Shown here one piece after another: positions 15,838-24,535 of a stretch of 59,874 bases of DNA (within the stretch, counting starts at the first letter, position 1; every line of letters starts with the position of its first letter). The DNA is from Bacillus sp. FJAT-26390 (GTDB lineage Bacteria; Bacillota; Bacilli; Paenibacillales; Paenibacillaceae), in the NCBI RefSeq assembly GCF_001682865.1, contig NZ_MAQX01000004.1:25659-85532 (forward strand). Reading direction: 5' to 3'. The position numbers and the translations under genes were made by a program. The notes beneath the pieces are model-generated. The model did not search any database and was not told where the DNA came from. It saw only the letters and a program-made list of their open reading frames with translations.

Positions 15838-16621
15838 CGGCGCCTTCCTCCTTCTCCCTCATCTTCAATCTTTCTGTAGGTGTAAGGAAAACAGACAGCT
15901 TCTGATTAATCGCGATGGTCGAAACGCCGGATTGAATGGATAGAAGGCCTTCAACCATCATAAGGCGGATTTGAATTTCTTTCTTAGACATGCGCTTCAG
16001 CTTGTTGGAAATCGGATGCCAGAGCACGTAACCGGTGAAGATACCTAGCAGGGTAGCGATAAATGCGCCGGCAATCGCGTGAGCCAGCTTCCCCATATCA
16101 CTCATATCCGCAAGTGCGGCGATCAAGCCGACAACCGCGCCTAGCACCCCAAGAGTAGGAGCATAAGTACCAGCTTGCGTGAAAATAAGCGCACCGGCTT
16201 TGTGCCGATCCTCGGTCGCAGCGATATCCTCAAGCAATACGTCGCGTACAAAGTCTTGGTCGTTGCCGTCAATAATCATGCGCATGCCGTTGCGAAGGAA
16301 CGTATCTTCAATTTCATCGACCTTAGCTTCAAGCGCAAGCAAGCCTTCGCGGCGTGTAATCGAAGCCCATTCCATGAAACGCTGAATCAATTCATCGCGC
16401 TGCGGAAGCTTTTGCTCCGTGAATACCATTTTGAACAGCTTGCCGACCTTGGAGAGCTCGGACATGGGAAAGGCTATCATAACAGAGGCTACCGTTCCCA
16501 AAATAATGATCATATAAGCAGCAGGATTCAAAAGTGATGACAGGTGTGCTCCTTTTAAGACCATCCCTCCGAGTACAGCGACTAAACCTAGAATAAGACC
16601 GATAATTGTTGAATTTTTCAT
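15821..16621 (-). CDS. motA: flagellar motor stator protein MotA
   Basis: A 266-residue integral membrane protein with four hydrophobic segments: IIGLILGLVAVLGGMVLKG, AAYMIIILGTVASVMIAF, and two near the C-terminal half (TLGVLGAVVGLIAAL, AIAGAFIATLLGIFTGYVLW). The cytoplasmic loop contains REGLLALEAK as in B. subtilis MotA. It forms the proton channel with MotB. The frame extends to 16651, but MKNSTIIG from 16621 aligns with known MotA N-termini and has GGGGTG close upstream; 16624 is equally close. A SigD-like promoter lies about 50 bp upstream. Confidence 0.95.
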   Translation of the reverse strand: MKNSTIIGLILGLVAVLGGMVLKGAHLSSLLNPAAYMIIILGTVASVMIAFPMSELSKVGKLFKMVFTEQKLPQRDELIQRFMEWASITRREGLLALEAKVDEIEDTFLRNGMRMIIDGNDQDFVRDVLLEDIAATEDRHKAGALIFTQAGTYAPTLGVLGAVVGLIAALADMSDMGKLAHAIAGAFIATLLGIFTGYVLWHPISNKLKRMSKKEIQIRLMMVEGLLSIQSGVSTIAINQKLSVFLTPTERLKMREKEEGAVEQKA

Positions 16622-16667
16622 CATACACCCCGTCCAAATCATTTTCGACATTTCTCTACTTCTACTA

Positions 16668-16695
16668 TTATCGTCAAATGGGTATTCTGAAGTTA
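16668..16695 (-). promoter_or_regulatory. SigD-like promoter of motAB
   Basis: On the minus strand TAAC (16695-16692), a 16-bp spacer and GACGATAA (16675-16668) match the SigD consensus TAAA-N14-16-GCCGATAA at 10 of 12 positions. motAB is a SigD target in B. subtilis. Confidence 0.55.
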
Positions 16696-16803
16696 GAGTA
16701 AAAGGAAGGATTTGAAGGCGAACCCGTTAAAATTTGATAAAATGCGGTAGAATAGTAGAGAGATGTGTACAAAAATTGACTATGACAAAGGTGGTATATC
16801 CAA

Positions 16804-17097
16804 ATGGGCGTTAGACATGCAAGAGAATACGCAGATATATTGAAGGATTTGACAACAGCGGTGGCTGAAATTGAAGGAAGCTATACTTTTTTTGAAATGG
16901 AGCCGGATGAATGGGCAGTGCTGCCTGTCGAGGATCGGCTGGAGGTAATGGAAGCGTTAGCTGACGATGTTTTCTTTGGACTCGGGGAGGACCCTGTTAT
17001 CGAGGTAGGCAGCGGTGTCATTACGTACAATAACAAACATCACATTATTGAAGTGTCGCAGGATGATAAAGTCACTCAAATTATTAGATTGATATAA
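16804..17097 (+). CDS. conserved-looking hypothetical protein, acidic, 97 aa
   Basis: A 97-residue acidic soluble protein with no signal peptide. It starts MGVRHAREYADILKDLTTAV and ends in beta-like segments (VIEVGSGVITYNNKHHIIEV). The composition and good AAAGGTGG ribosome binding site 8-12 nt before ATG support a real gene. It lies divergent from motA and 128 bp before the ykuI-like gene. I do not recognise the family. It may be specific to Paenibacillus. Confidence 0.75.
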   Translation: MGVRHAREYADILKDLTTAVAEIEGSYTFFEMEPDEWAVLPVEDRLEVMEALADDVFFGLGEDPVIEVGSGVITYNNKHHIIEVSQDDKVTQIIRLI

Positions 17098-17225
17098 AAT
17101 TCGACACTTTACCGCTTGGTGGGCAGAGTCGCTGTCGGATCTTTACAATTTATGTCGATTACATTACAATATTATTCAGTGCATGACAGATAATTTAACG
17201 TATAGTTGACATAGAGGAGACCGCT

Positions 17226-18467
17226 ATGAGTGAGTGCCCATCATCGTTGCAGCTTCCGGAAGCGCTTTGCTTGAACGGTGAAACGCTTACCGCTTTCTAT
17301 CAGCCCATTATAGCGATGGATACAAGGCGAATTATAGGTTATGAGGTGCTGGGCCGCGCAGTTGCAGTTATGGGCGATTCCGTACGCAGCCTCGGGCCTT
17401 TTTTCTGCGATGAGCAGGTGCCGGAAGACGACCATATCGTTGTGGACCGGCTGCTGCGCGAGCAGGCATTCGTTAAGCTTTCGGCGATGGACGAACAGCC
17501 GATGCTGTTCATTAATTTGAAGCCGTCTTGGATTTATCGCTATGAGGAGAAGGGCGAGCTTTATACGCTTTCGCTGCTTGATAAATACGGCATTGATCCG
17601 AAGCGCATTGTAATTGAAATCACCGAGGAAAGCTTTCACGGCTCGATGGAGAGGCTGCGTGAAGTTGTGGATATCTACCGCGCGCGAGGCTGCTTAATCG
17701 CAATCGATGATGTAGGCAGCGGCTTCAGCAGCACCGACCGCATTGCGCATATTCAGCCTAATCTGCTCAAGATCGACATCCATATGATCAAGAAAAGCGC
17801 GACGCATGACGGTTATTTTGGCGTACTGCGCTCCTTCTCCGATCTGGCGGAGCAAATCGGGGCGTCGCTGCTCGTCGAAGGAGTAGAGACACGCGAGGAT
17901 TTGGCTCGATCGATTCAGGCCGGCGCTCGATATGTGCAGGGCTTTATGTTCGCAAGAGCAGAGCCGGAGTTCCGCGAGCCTACATGCTTTGCGACAATTA
18001 TTGAAGCGGAGCTTGAGCAGCATTTGCTGCATTACGTAGGGGCCGAGCGATATTGGCTGCGAAAGTCCGAGCAACTCGCGGAACAGCTGGTTGAGCTTGT
18101 GAATAAAGCAAATGTGCCCGAACAGAAGGATGAATGGATCGAGCTGCTTTTGCATGAGCTTTATGACCATTGCATTCGCGTTTATTTGTGCAATGAGGAC
18201 GGGATTCAGCTGTCCTCCAATTATTACCGCGATCCAGACAAGGGTTGGCGGCGGGAGGAGCAGTACCGCGGCGCGAATTGGAGCTGGCGGCCTTACTTTG
18301 TTCCTAATCTCGTTCAGCTGAACGAGAAACGTCGTGCGATCGTGTCCCGCGCGTATACAGATCTGGATTCTCATGCTTGGATTCGAACCGTTTCGGTGCT
18401 CGTTGCGCCCGGACTTATTTTATTTATGGATTTGAAGGATACGGAGCGGGGAGCCCAGAAGCTTTAG
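17226..18467 (+). CDS. ykuI: EAL-domain c-di-GMP protein, YkuI-like
   Basis: A 413-residue protein with an EAL domain (residues ~15-250) and a C-terminal PAS-like YkuI_C domain (~260-410), the length and order of B. subtilis YkuI. The signature is YEVLGR (Val in place of Ala). Metal and substrate residues are largely present: INLKPS, EITEESF, AIDDVGSGFSS, LKIDIHMI and GVETREDL. B. subtilis YkuI binds c-di-GMP but its hydrolytic activity has been doubtful, so this may be a receptor. AGAGGAG lies 7 nt before ATG. Its stop overlaps the stop of the convergent GNAT gene. Proximity to motAB suggests a motility role, which is inference. Confidence 0.88.
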   Translation: MSECPSSLQLPEALCLNGETLTAFYQPIIAMDTRRIIGYEVLGRAVAVMGDSVRSLGPFFCDEQVPEDDHIVVDRLLREQAFVKLSAMDEQPMLFINLKPSWIYRYEEKGELYTLSLLDKYGIDPKRIVIEITEESFHGSMERLREVVDIYRARGCLIAIDDVGSGFSSTDRIAHIQPNLLKIDIHMIKKSATHDGYFGVLRSFSDLAEQIGASLLVEGVETREDLARSIQAGARYVQGFMFARAEPEFREPTCFATIIEAELEQHLLHYVGAERYWLRKSEQLAEQLVELVNKANVPEQKDEWIELLLHELYDHCIRVYLCNEDGIQLSSNYYRDPDKGWRREEQYRGANWSWRPYFVPNLVQLNEKRRAIVSRAYTDLDSHAWIRTVSVLVAPGLILFMDLKDTERGAQKL

Positions 18468-18988
18468 TCGTCTATAGGCTCGCCCAGCACCATGCAATGG
18501 CATTCCGCAAAGCCTGTAGGCGTCGAACGTGAATAAGTATCCGTAATGCGGAAGCCGGCGCGTTCGTAAGCTCTTGCTGCGCGGGTGTTCCAAGCAAGCA
18601 CCTCTAGGTCAATTTCATTTTGCGGAGCGCGCCGCCGTGCTTCTGAGACGATCAGTCTCGTGAAGCCCGGTCCAAGGCCATGGCCGCAGAGGTCGGGCCG
18701 CAGGCCGAGCCCAAGCCGCGTAACCCCTGTTAGAGGGAAGAACTGAGCAAAACCAATCAGCTTCTGCTGACTGTTGAGAACTGCCGCATATTGCGCTGTA
18801 CGAAGGACGGGATCGCCAAATTCGATTCCGTCTTTTTTCATTTGCTCCCAGGATGGCCAATTATAAATATCGTATGGCGCTTCATAAATCCAGCTGCATA
18901 TCTCTTCGGCATGATTCGTTTCGAGCGGGCGTATGGTCATTTCAAGTGGATCTCGTTTATAATGAATGGAGCTTTGTTTATTCGTCAT
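18464..18988 (-). CDS. GNAT-family N-acetyltransferase
   Basis: A 174-residue GNAT protein. Motif A for acetyl-CoA binding is LGLGLRPDLCGHGLGPGFTRL, recognisable as (Q/R)xxGxG/A, and the C-terminal motif is NTRAARAYERAGFRITDTY. GGAGG lies 10 nt before ATG 18988; an internal Met at residue 17 (MTIRPLETNHAEE) is an alternative. The gene converges on ykuI and their stop codons overlap by 4 bp. Substrate unknown. Confidence 0.85.
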   Translation of the reverse strand: MTNKQSSIHYKRDPLEMTIRPLETNHAEEICSWIYEAPYDIYNWPSWEQMKKDGIEFGDPVLRTAQYAAVLNSQQKLIGFAQFFPLTGVTRLGLGLRPDLCGHGLGPGFTRLIVSEARRRAPQNEIDLEVLAWNTRAARAYERAGFRITDTYSRSTPTGFAECHCMVLGEPIDD

Positions 18989-19100
18989 AGGGTTGTCGCC
19001 TCCGATCGAGAAATTCGCTTAAAGATAAGAATGAATGAAACAAATTTATTATAGCAGATCGACGCAGCGTGAACGTGCGTATATAAGGAGAACCATAAGC

Positions 19101-20333
19101 ATGAAGAAGTTACTTTGGCTTGGCTGCTTGTCGTATTTAATTATTGGCGTTGCCCATGTCGTGGGCGGGACTATTTTGGAACAGCTCATCGCTCATTATG
19201 GCTTAACCTATAAAGACGGCGGGCAATGGATCATGAATCAATTTCTTGGATTTCTGGTCGGTGTGCTGCTCGCGCCGTCCATCACGACCAGAATCGGGAA
19301 AAGGGGCGCTGTACTGCTCGCAATCGGTATATTGACCCTTAGCGAGGCGGCTTACAGCCTCTTGCTTCCTTGGGGGTGGATGCTCGCGATTGCTCCGTTT
19401 GCAGGCGTTGGCTTCGGTATGACGGAGGCTGTAGTGGGTGCGATGATTATCGACCTGGCTAAGAACGGCAAAGCCTCTGCCATGAGCCGGCTGGAAACCT
19501 TTTTTGGCGTAGGTGCGCTGTTGATTCCGATGGCGGCCGCTTACTTGATTCAGCAGCATGTATGGCAGATTTCCTTCCCTATATTAGCTGCGATGGCGGG
19601 CATCACATTTGTTCTGTGGCTGACCATGTCGTTCGGAGAGCTGGATGATCAGCTAGCCTATAACCCGCGAACGACGCCTGCGGCAGGGGATACGAACGAT
19701 GCTGCAAATTCGGTTGCTGCGGCTTCAGAATCATCTGCTTTTTTTGGTTATCCGCGCAAAGCGCTTCCGTTTCTGCTGTTATCAGCGTTGTTTTTTATGA
19801 TTTATGTCGGGATGGAGATGAGCTTCTCCAACTATTTGCCATCGATTCTAATCGTCCGCTCAGATGTAGGAGAATCCAGTGCCGCCGCCGCGCTCAGCCT
19901 GTTCTGGGGAACGATGGTGCTTGGCCGCCTATTTGCGGGCGTGCTGGCCGATCGTATGGGATACTCGCGTTATCTGCTTATCGCTACGCTGGGAGCATCG
20001 GTTGTTTTTGTGTTTATGGCGATCATGGGACAGCTCAGCTGGATGCTGGCTTTAGTCGCGCTAAGCGGCCTGTTCTTCTCCGGCATCTTCGGCATCGCGC
20101 TTGTGTATGCCAATGAGCTCATTCCGGGAATGACCGAGCGGACAACAAGCTTGCTGGTCGCATGCGGCGGGCTTGGCGGGGCTATTTTTCCGAGAGTGAC
20201 AGGCTGGTTTATGGATCAGTTTAACGTCCAGTCCACGCTTTGGTATATAAGCATTCTGGTTTTGTTGATGCTGCTTCTGCTCACGGCAATGCTCGTACTG
20301 GGAAGAAGAGAGGCGCAGCGCGCAGTTCGTTAA
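19101..20333 (+). CDS. major facilitator superfamily transporter
   Basis: A 410-residue protein with about 12 hydrophobic segments and a central hydrophilic linker rich in Ala/Asn/Ser (residues ~190-220). A typical MFS loop is visible at LFAGVLADRMGYSRYLL. It resembles sugar or drug permeases of the FucP-like type, but the substrate cannot be assigned. AAGGAG (19085-19090) sits 10 nt before ATG 19101. The frame continues upstream to 19035 without a ribosome binding site. It ends before a strong terminator. Confidence 0.85.
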   Translation: MKKLLWLGCLSYLIIGVAHVVGGTILEQLIAHYGLTYKDGGQWIMNQFLGFLVGVLLAPSITTRIGKRGAVLLAIGILTLSEAAYSLLLPWGWMLAIAPFAGVGFGMTEAVVGAMIIDLAKNGKASAMSRLETFFGVGALLIPMAAAYLIQQHVWQISFPILAAMAGITFVLWLTMSFGELDDQLAYNPRTTPAAGDTNDAANSVAAASESSAFFGYPRKALPFLLLSALFFMIYVGMEMSFSNYLPSILIVRSDVGESSAAAALSLFWGTMVLGRLFAGVLADRMGYSRYLLIATLGASVVFVFMAIMGQLSWMLALVALSGLFFSGIFGIALVYANELIPGMTERTTSLLVACGGLGGAIFPRVTGWFMDQFNVQSTLWYISILVLLMLLLLTAMLVLGRREAQRAVR

Positions 20334-20354
20334 TTTATCCTTTAAAAATATAAA

Positions 20355-20397
20355 AAAGCCTCCACGTTCGCTGTTTCAAAGCGGCGGTGGAGGTTTA
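20355..20397. terminator. terminator after the MFS gene
   Basis: The arms AAGCCTCCAC and GTGGAGGTTT, with inner pairing CGCT/AGCG, are flanked by an A-run upstream and T-rich sequence downstream. It may serve both the MFS gene and the convergent photolyase gene. Confidence 0.75.
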
Positions 20398-20473
20398 TTT
20401 ATTGTTACATACAGAAAAAGGAAGGCTTAGCCGCATTCCTAACGGAACCTGAATCGGATAGATCAAGCGCCAG

Positions 20474-21820
20474 CTATTTGAGGATAGTCTTGTACACTTC
20501 AATGGCCCGCGCGCGCGACGCTTTTAGATCCACGATAGCGCCGCTTTGCGGCTGATGGATCTCCTTGTCCGATAGATGGGCGAGGTGAGGGAGCCAGCGC
20601 CGGATATAGCTGCCGCTGGGATCATGGGTGCGCGACTGCGTCTCGGGATTCATGATGCGGAAGTAAGGCGCTGCATCATAGCCGAGCGAAGAGCACCACA
20701 GCCAGCCCCCGCGGTTAAGCGTATTGTCATAATCGCTTAAGTGAAGACGGAAGTACTGCTCCCCGAGCGTGAACGGGCACAGCAGGTTTTTCGTTAAAAA
20801 CATAGCTGTCACCATTCGAAGCCGATTGGGCAGCTCTCCCGTGCGGTTCAGCTGCGTCATGGCTGCGTCGATGATCGGGATGCCGGTGGCAGCCGTAGAC
20901 CAAGCTTCCAGATGGGCATCCGACAACGGGGACAAATCCACCAACTGCTCGTAACGGAAAAAATCTTCGTGGTACATGGCTTGGTACAAGTAGAAATCAC
21001 GCCATGCAAGCTGGCGGATCCATGCCTCGGCGCCGGGCAGGCCCTGCGTCAGCTCGTACGACTGCCGTGCTGAGATGGCGCCGGTGTTCAAGAAGCGAGC
21101 GAGCCTGCTTGTATGCTCCTCAGCGTAAAGGTCACGGCTATCTGCATAGGAGGCAAGGCGCTCGCGTATAAATCGGTCCAGCTTGGCCGATGATTTCTGC
21201 GTGCCTTCAACCTTGGTGCCGCCAAGCGCATGGGAAATGGATTCCGGCAGCGCGAATCGCTGAGCGACCATGCTGTTTATTTCACTTAAGGTCGAGAGCT
21301 CCTCAATCGTCGTCTCGCCCATCGGGCTGTAGTGCTGAAGCATATAGCTGCACCACATCCGATAGAAGGGCGTAAATACCTTGTAAGGCTCTTCTAAACG
21401 CCGAGCAAACGAAGGAAATGCTTCCAAATCGGCAAGCGGTGCGTCAGCAATCGGCATCCAGCGGCGGTCTAAGCCGCGGACAGTCCGCTGAAGCCGTTCA
21501 TCTCGCTGCCGGGAGTATGGCGTATAGTCGGCATGGACGATGACCTCATCTATCGGATGCGCTTCTAGGAGCGCTTCGGTAATCAGAGCGGGATCGCCAT
21601 GCAGCACATGCAGCTCCTTCCCCGCTTTTGAATAGCTGTGGAGCAGGGAGGCGGCTTGCGCCATGAAATTACGGCCGCTGTGGCTGCTTAGCCTGCCGCC
21701 GTCCGTTAAAACAGGATCTATGATTAGCAAATGAATGCCCTGCGTGTCTTTTTTGCTCAAATAATCAAATGCGCGCAAATCTTCCGTGCGCAAATCCTTG
21801 CGATGAATAAACAAATACAT
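20474..21820 (-). CDS. phrB: deoxyribodipyrimidine photolyase (class I, cryptochrome/photolyase family)
   Basis: A 448-residue protein with an N-terminal antenna-binding alpha/beta domain (LFIHRKDLRTEDLRAFDYL) and a C-terminal FAD-binding helical domain. Signature motifs include RLRMVTAMFLTKNLL and NRGGWLWCSSLGYDAAPYFR. It repairs cyclobutane pyrimidine dimers using light. The photolyase motif usually reads W(S/C)A-x-TGTDA; here Tyr replaces the second Thr (LGYDA). Length is normal. It lies downstream of the NlpC/P60 gene in the same orientation, with a large hairpin between them. Confidence 0.93.
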   Translation of the reverse strand: MYLFIHRKDLRTEDLRAFDYLSKKDTQGIHLLIIDPVLTDGGRLSSHSGRNFMAQAASLLHSYSKAGKELHVLHGDPALITEALLEAHPIDEVIVHADYTPYSRQRDERLQRTVRGLDRRWMPIADAPLADLEAFPSFARRLEEPYKVFTPFYRMWCSYMLQHYSPMGETTIEELSTLSEINSMVAQRFALPESISHALGGTKVEGTQKSSAKLDRFIRERLASYADSRDLYAEEHTSRLARFLNTGAISARQSYELTQGLPGAEAWIRQLAWRDFYLYQAMYHEDFFRYEQLVDLSPLSDAHLEAWSTAATGIPIIDAAMTQLNRTGELPNRLRMVTAMFLTKNLLCPFTLGEQYFRLHLSDYDNTLNRGGWLWCSSLGYDAAPYFRIMNPETQSRTHDPSGSYIRRWLPHLAHLSDKEIHQPQSGAIVDLKASRARAIEVYKTILK

Positions 21821-21855
21821 ATGAGACTGCTCCTTTCCTATTGCGGCGGAATAAC

Positions 21856-21907
21856 AGCAAAGCCGCAGGTCATTTGTCGCTTGAGGACAAACAACTGCGG
21901 CTTTGCT
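21856..21907 (-). terminator. large hairpin between the NlpC/P60 gene and phrB
   Basis: Perfect 13-bp arms (AGCAAAGCCGCAG and CTGCGGCTTTGCT) enclose a second stem (TTTGTC/GACAAA). A smaller hairpin with arms CTCTCG and CGAGAG around AAAA lies at 21927-21942, directly after the NlpC/P60 stop. The T-run is weak (TGTTATT), so termination may be partial. It may also act as a processing or attenuation element for phrB. Confidence 0.55.
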
Positions 21908-21955
21908 GAATGAGCCTACCCTGCAACTCTCGAAAACGAGAGGGATTAGGTTACT

Positions 21956-22432
21956 CTATTGTCCGTCGGCATATGCCTGGAAAGAATCCGCATCCATGAC
22001 ACGACGAGCAGTTACAAAACGATTTTCATAATAAGAGGAGTTAAGTTTGTCTGTCACAACGCCTCTGCTAGAAGACGAATGCGCGAACTTGCCATCTCCT
22101 ATGTAAATGCCAACGTGGGATACCGTGCTGTTGTTTCCGCCGACAGTGTCGAAGAATACAAGGTCTCCCGGAATAAGGTCCTCTTTAGCAACCTTTTCTC
22201 CCGCTTTTGCTTGCGAACCGGATGTGCGTGGAAGCTCGATGCCCATTTTTTCGAACACATAGCTCGTAAAGCCGGAGCAATCAAAGCCTTTCGACGACGT
22301 TCCGCCGCTTTTGTACGGAGTACCAATAAGATCATTGATGAAGCCGTTTAGTTTTGAGTCTGCGAAAGCGCTCCCAGCCTGGAAAGCGAGTACGAGAACG
22401 AGACCCAGTAGTAATGCGGTAACCTTTTTCAA
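21956..22432 (-). CDS. secreted NlpC/P60-family cell-wall hydrolase
   Basis: A 158-residue exported protein. It has a signal peptide (KKVTALLLGLVLVLAFQAGSAFA) followed directly by an NlpC/P60 endopeptidase domain with catalytic Cys in GFDCSGFTSYVF and His in VSHVGIYIGDG. Such enzymes cleave gamma-D-Glu-mDAP bonds. The start is TTG 22432, 8 nt behind AAGGAG; a TTG at 22450 overlaps the ribosome binding site. A c-di-AMP riboswitch lies immediately upstream, so expression should fall when c-di-AMP is high. No wall-binding repeats are present. Next gene is phrB. Confidence 0.93.
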   Translation of the reverse strand: MKKVTALLLGLVLVLAFQAGSAFADSKLNGFINDLIGTPYKSGGTSSKGFDCSGFTSYVFEKMGIELPRTSGSQAKAGEKVAKEDLIPGDLVFFDTVGGNNSTVSHVGIYIGDGKFAHSSSSRGVVTDKLNSSYYENRFVTARRVMDADSFQAYADGQ

Positions 22433-22449
22433 TTGTGAAACTCCTTCCA

Positions 22450-22562
22450 ATGCCGACGAGGTTAGCTGTGGGGTTCGGTTGAAGGCTCCCTATGACTCCT
22501 CAGGCGCTGACAAAATGTCAGACGTCGGAATCAATTCACCCAGAGTGGTTCCCCCGTTTTCC
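22450..22562 (-). promoter_or_regulatory. c-di-AMP riboswitch (ydaO/yuaA class) controlling the NlpC/P60 gene
   Basis: Read on the minus strand, the conserved blocks occur in order: CGGGGGAACC, GGGTGAAT, a variable stem with AATGTC/TGTCAGCG-like pairing, AGGAGTCATAGGGAG, CCGAACCC and CAGCTAACCTCGTCGGC. These are the hallmarks of the ydaO class, which commonly precedes wall hydrolases. The ribosome binding site of the NlpC/P60 gene follows directly. Confidence 0.9.
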
Positions 22563-22566
22563 AATA

Positions 22567-22913
22567 GGAAATTAGGCCGTTTTTTATTGCTCTTGAGAAT
22601 TATTCGATTATTTTCATTGATCTCCTGCCTTTACTGACTATTTCTAATAATTCTCATGTAACCTTTTGACTATTTGATTCGTTTAACCGTTTTTTGTGTA
22701 ATATAAACGCTCATTAGTAGTTCTTTTTAACTAAATGCAAGGACTCAATTTCATTAATTATGTGGATGGCGCGTAAAATATACCGATTTGTCCCCTTGGT
22801 ATCATGGCTTTTAGACTAGTGAAAGGGCAAAAAAACGGCGGTGCAGCAGTATTTTGCGAACGAATATTAAAAAACTCTCATGTAGGCAAATTACGATTTG
22901 CGAAAAGAAAAAT
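22567..22913. other. intergenic region without recognised gene
   Basis: AT-rich DNA upstream of the riboswitch. It should contain the promoter of the riboswitch transcript on the minus strand, but no clear -35/-10 pair stands out. Short frames here lack ribosome binding sites. Confidence 0.4.
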
Positions 22914-22956
22914 AGGAGCCGTCCTCCAAGATGTGCAATCTTGAAAGACGACTCCT
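22914..22956. terminator. terminator of the stalk-domain-like protein gene
   Basis: Arms of 19 nt (AGGAGCCGTCCTCCAAGAT and its near-complement) around a 5-nt loop are followed on the minus strand by TATTTTTCTTTT. The hairpin lies 20 bp after the stop of the minus-strand gene. Confidence 0.85.
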
Positions 22957-22975
22957 TCTATATAAGGACGTGCTA

Positions 22976-23560
22976 TTATTTTGCGGTAATGATTTTTTCG
23001 GAGATCAGCTGTGCGTCCTCGTTCTTTTGCTCCATCCAGAACCGCAGCTTGTATTTGCCTGCGAATTTAAAGTCATAGGAGACAAGCTTCGAGCTGAACC
23101 AGAACGTATCCTTTTCGACGAATTCCTTGAAATCATCATCGGACTGGCTTCGGCCGTCAATGGTTGTTTCTTTATCATTCGGATCAACGATAGTGACCTT
23201 GAATTCAGAGATGGCAACGTTTAAATTATCGATTTGCGCTTGCACCAAAAATTTCTGAACCGTCCCTTTGTCCACCTGTCCGAACATCGTGCGCTTCTCA
23301 TTCATCAAAAACATATGTACGTTAGGCTTCTGGATAACCAGCTTCTTCTCGCTGCCCTTCCACTGCGTAAAAGCCTGCAGGGAATCGCTTAGCGCGCGAA
23401 TATTGATATACACCTTATCATCAACTAATAAACCGTCTTCTATGGTTTGCTTATTATTAAAAAGCAGCGTTACTTTTTGAAACAATTTGTCGGCTGCAAC
23501 CAATGAACCGCCCGATAAGAGCAATACCATGGACAATAAAATCAGTTTTTTACGCATCAT
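22976..23560 (-). CDS. secreted protein with a copper amine oxidase N-terminal-like (stalk) domain
   Basis: A 194-residue protein. Residues 1-23 form a signal peptide (KKLILLSMVLLLSGGSLVAA). Residues ~25-80 resemble the stalk domain of copper amine oxidases common in Paenibacillus (LLVDDKVYINIRALSDSL, then LVIQKPNVHMFLM). The C-terminal part is beta-rich, without a recognised motif. The function is unknown; a surface or extracellular role is inferred from the signal peptide. It is monocistronic, with its own terminator. Confidence 0.8.
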   Translation of the reverse strand: MMRKKLILLSMVLLLSGGSLVAADKLFQKVTLLFNNKQTIEDGLLVDDKVYINIRALSDSLQAFTQWKGSEKKLVIQKPNVHMFLMNEKRTMFGQVDKGTVQKFLVQAQIDNLNVAISEFKVTIVDPNDKETTIDGRSQSDDDFKEFVEKDTFWFSSKLVSYDFKFAGKYKLRFWMEQKNEDAQLISEKIITAK

Positions 23561-23645
23561 TTATGTGTATCCCCCATTGTTCATTTACTTTCATTTATAT
23601 ATACAGAAATACCATGATTTAGTTGCGGTCTATTTCGAAATAAAA

Positions 23646-23685
23646 AAGCCTTCGCATCCACAACGGCTTGTGGATGCGAAGGCTT
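23646..23685. terminator. strong hairpin terminator
   Basis: Perfect 18-bp arms (AAGCCTTCGCATCCACAA and complement) enclose a 4-nt loop. The plus side is preceded by an A-run, so the minus strand has the T-run. It lies just after the stop of the 23693-24508 membrane-protein gene. Confidence 0.85.
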
Positions 23686-23692
23686 CTTCACG

Positions 23693-24508
23693 TTAGGTTT
23701 GTTTCGTCTGCAGATAATCGTACTGCGCCGCTATGGTCCATACCTTCATTAGTGTTTTGATAAGGTAATAGCCTTGGTGAAGGATCAAGGCGAACAAGCC
23801 TGCCCATACCATCGATATGCTGGTAACCACAAGCCCGGCGGCGGCTCCAATTCCCCACATGATGAGTGAGATGGCTGCGTAGGAGAGAAAGTTGCGGAGA
23901 GCCTTCCATAAGGACCGGAAGACGCCTTCGCCTGATGTGGCGCCGATTTGCATGGCTAGAAACAGCAGATGCAGCACCGTACCCCACAGCAGCCATAGCC
24001 CGGCGCCAGGAAGCACCGTTCCAAGCAGGTCTGGAATGGAGCTGCTCTGCAGCAGCGCATCGAGTCCGCGCGGGAGCAGCCACCATGCAGGAGCCAGCGA
24101 TAAGACGCTTTCTACCCAGTAGAGCAGGACAACGGGCTTCCAGTTTTTGCGAATGCCTTCTAGAAACCGCGTTCCTCCGGCCAATCTTGTCTGATTCATC
24201 GAGTAGAACAATCCGGCGTTGAACAAGGGTGTAAGCAGCATTCTCAGGAGCATAAGGCTGCCGAGCGTCCATACGTACGGAGTAATCAGATCGGTTTTGA
24301 ACAGCTGAAACTGGGCTTCAGTCAGGAAGAGATGGGCAGCGGCCTCAGAGGGATAGGCGCTCGGATATCGCCGCAGCAGCGGCGTTACGACCGAATCAAT
24401 GAAGCGGTAGAGGAAAAACCCCCACAGCAGCTGATATAAGAATAATAAAATAACGAGATAGAAGTGCTTAACCGCGAGTTGCCAGCCTTGCTTCACATGT
24501 ATCTTCAT
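23693..24508 (-). CDS. multi-pass membrane protein of unknown function
   Basis: A 271-residue integral membrane protein with about five or six hydrophobic segments (e.g. FYLVILLFLYQLLWGFFLY, LIMWGIGAAAGLVVTSIS). No catalytic motif or transporter signature is visible. It follows the M1 peptidase gene by 27 nt in the same orientation, so the two are probably co-transcribed. That pairing suggests a role at the membrane beside the peptidase, but nothing more can be said from the sequence. Confidence 0.8.
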   Translation of the reverse strand: MKIHVKQGWQLAVKHFYLVILLFLYQLLWGFFLYRFIDSVVTPLLRRYPSAYPSEAAAHLFLTEAQFQLFKTDLITPYVWTLGSLMLLRMLLTPLFNAGLFYSMNQTRLAGGTRFLEGIRKNWKPVVLLYWVESVLSLAPAWWLLPRGLDALLQSSSIPDLLGTVLPGAGLWLLWGTVLHLLFLAMQIGATSGEGVFRSLWKALRNFLSYAAISLIMWGIGAAAGLVVTSISMVWAGLFALILHQGYYLIKTLMKVWTIAAQYDYLQTKQT

Positions 24509-24535
24509 CGTTAATCGCTCCTTGAACGCAATTAC

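Noticed and set aside
17694..18374. 226-codon frame antisense to ykuI
   Set aside because: Overlaps the EAL gene fully; composition is that of a reverse-complement shadow.
23688..24272. 194-codon frame overlapping the membrane protein gene on the same strand
   Set aside because: Arg/His-rich, out of frame with the membrane protein and without a start signal.
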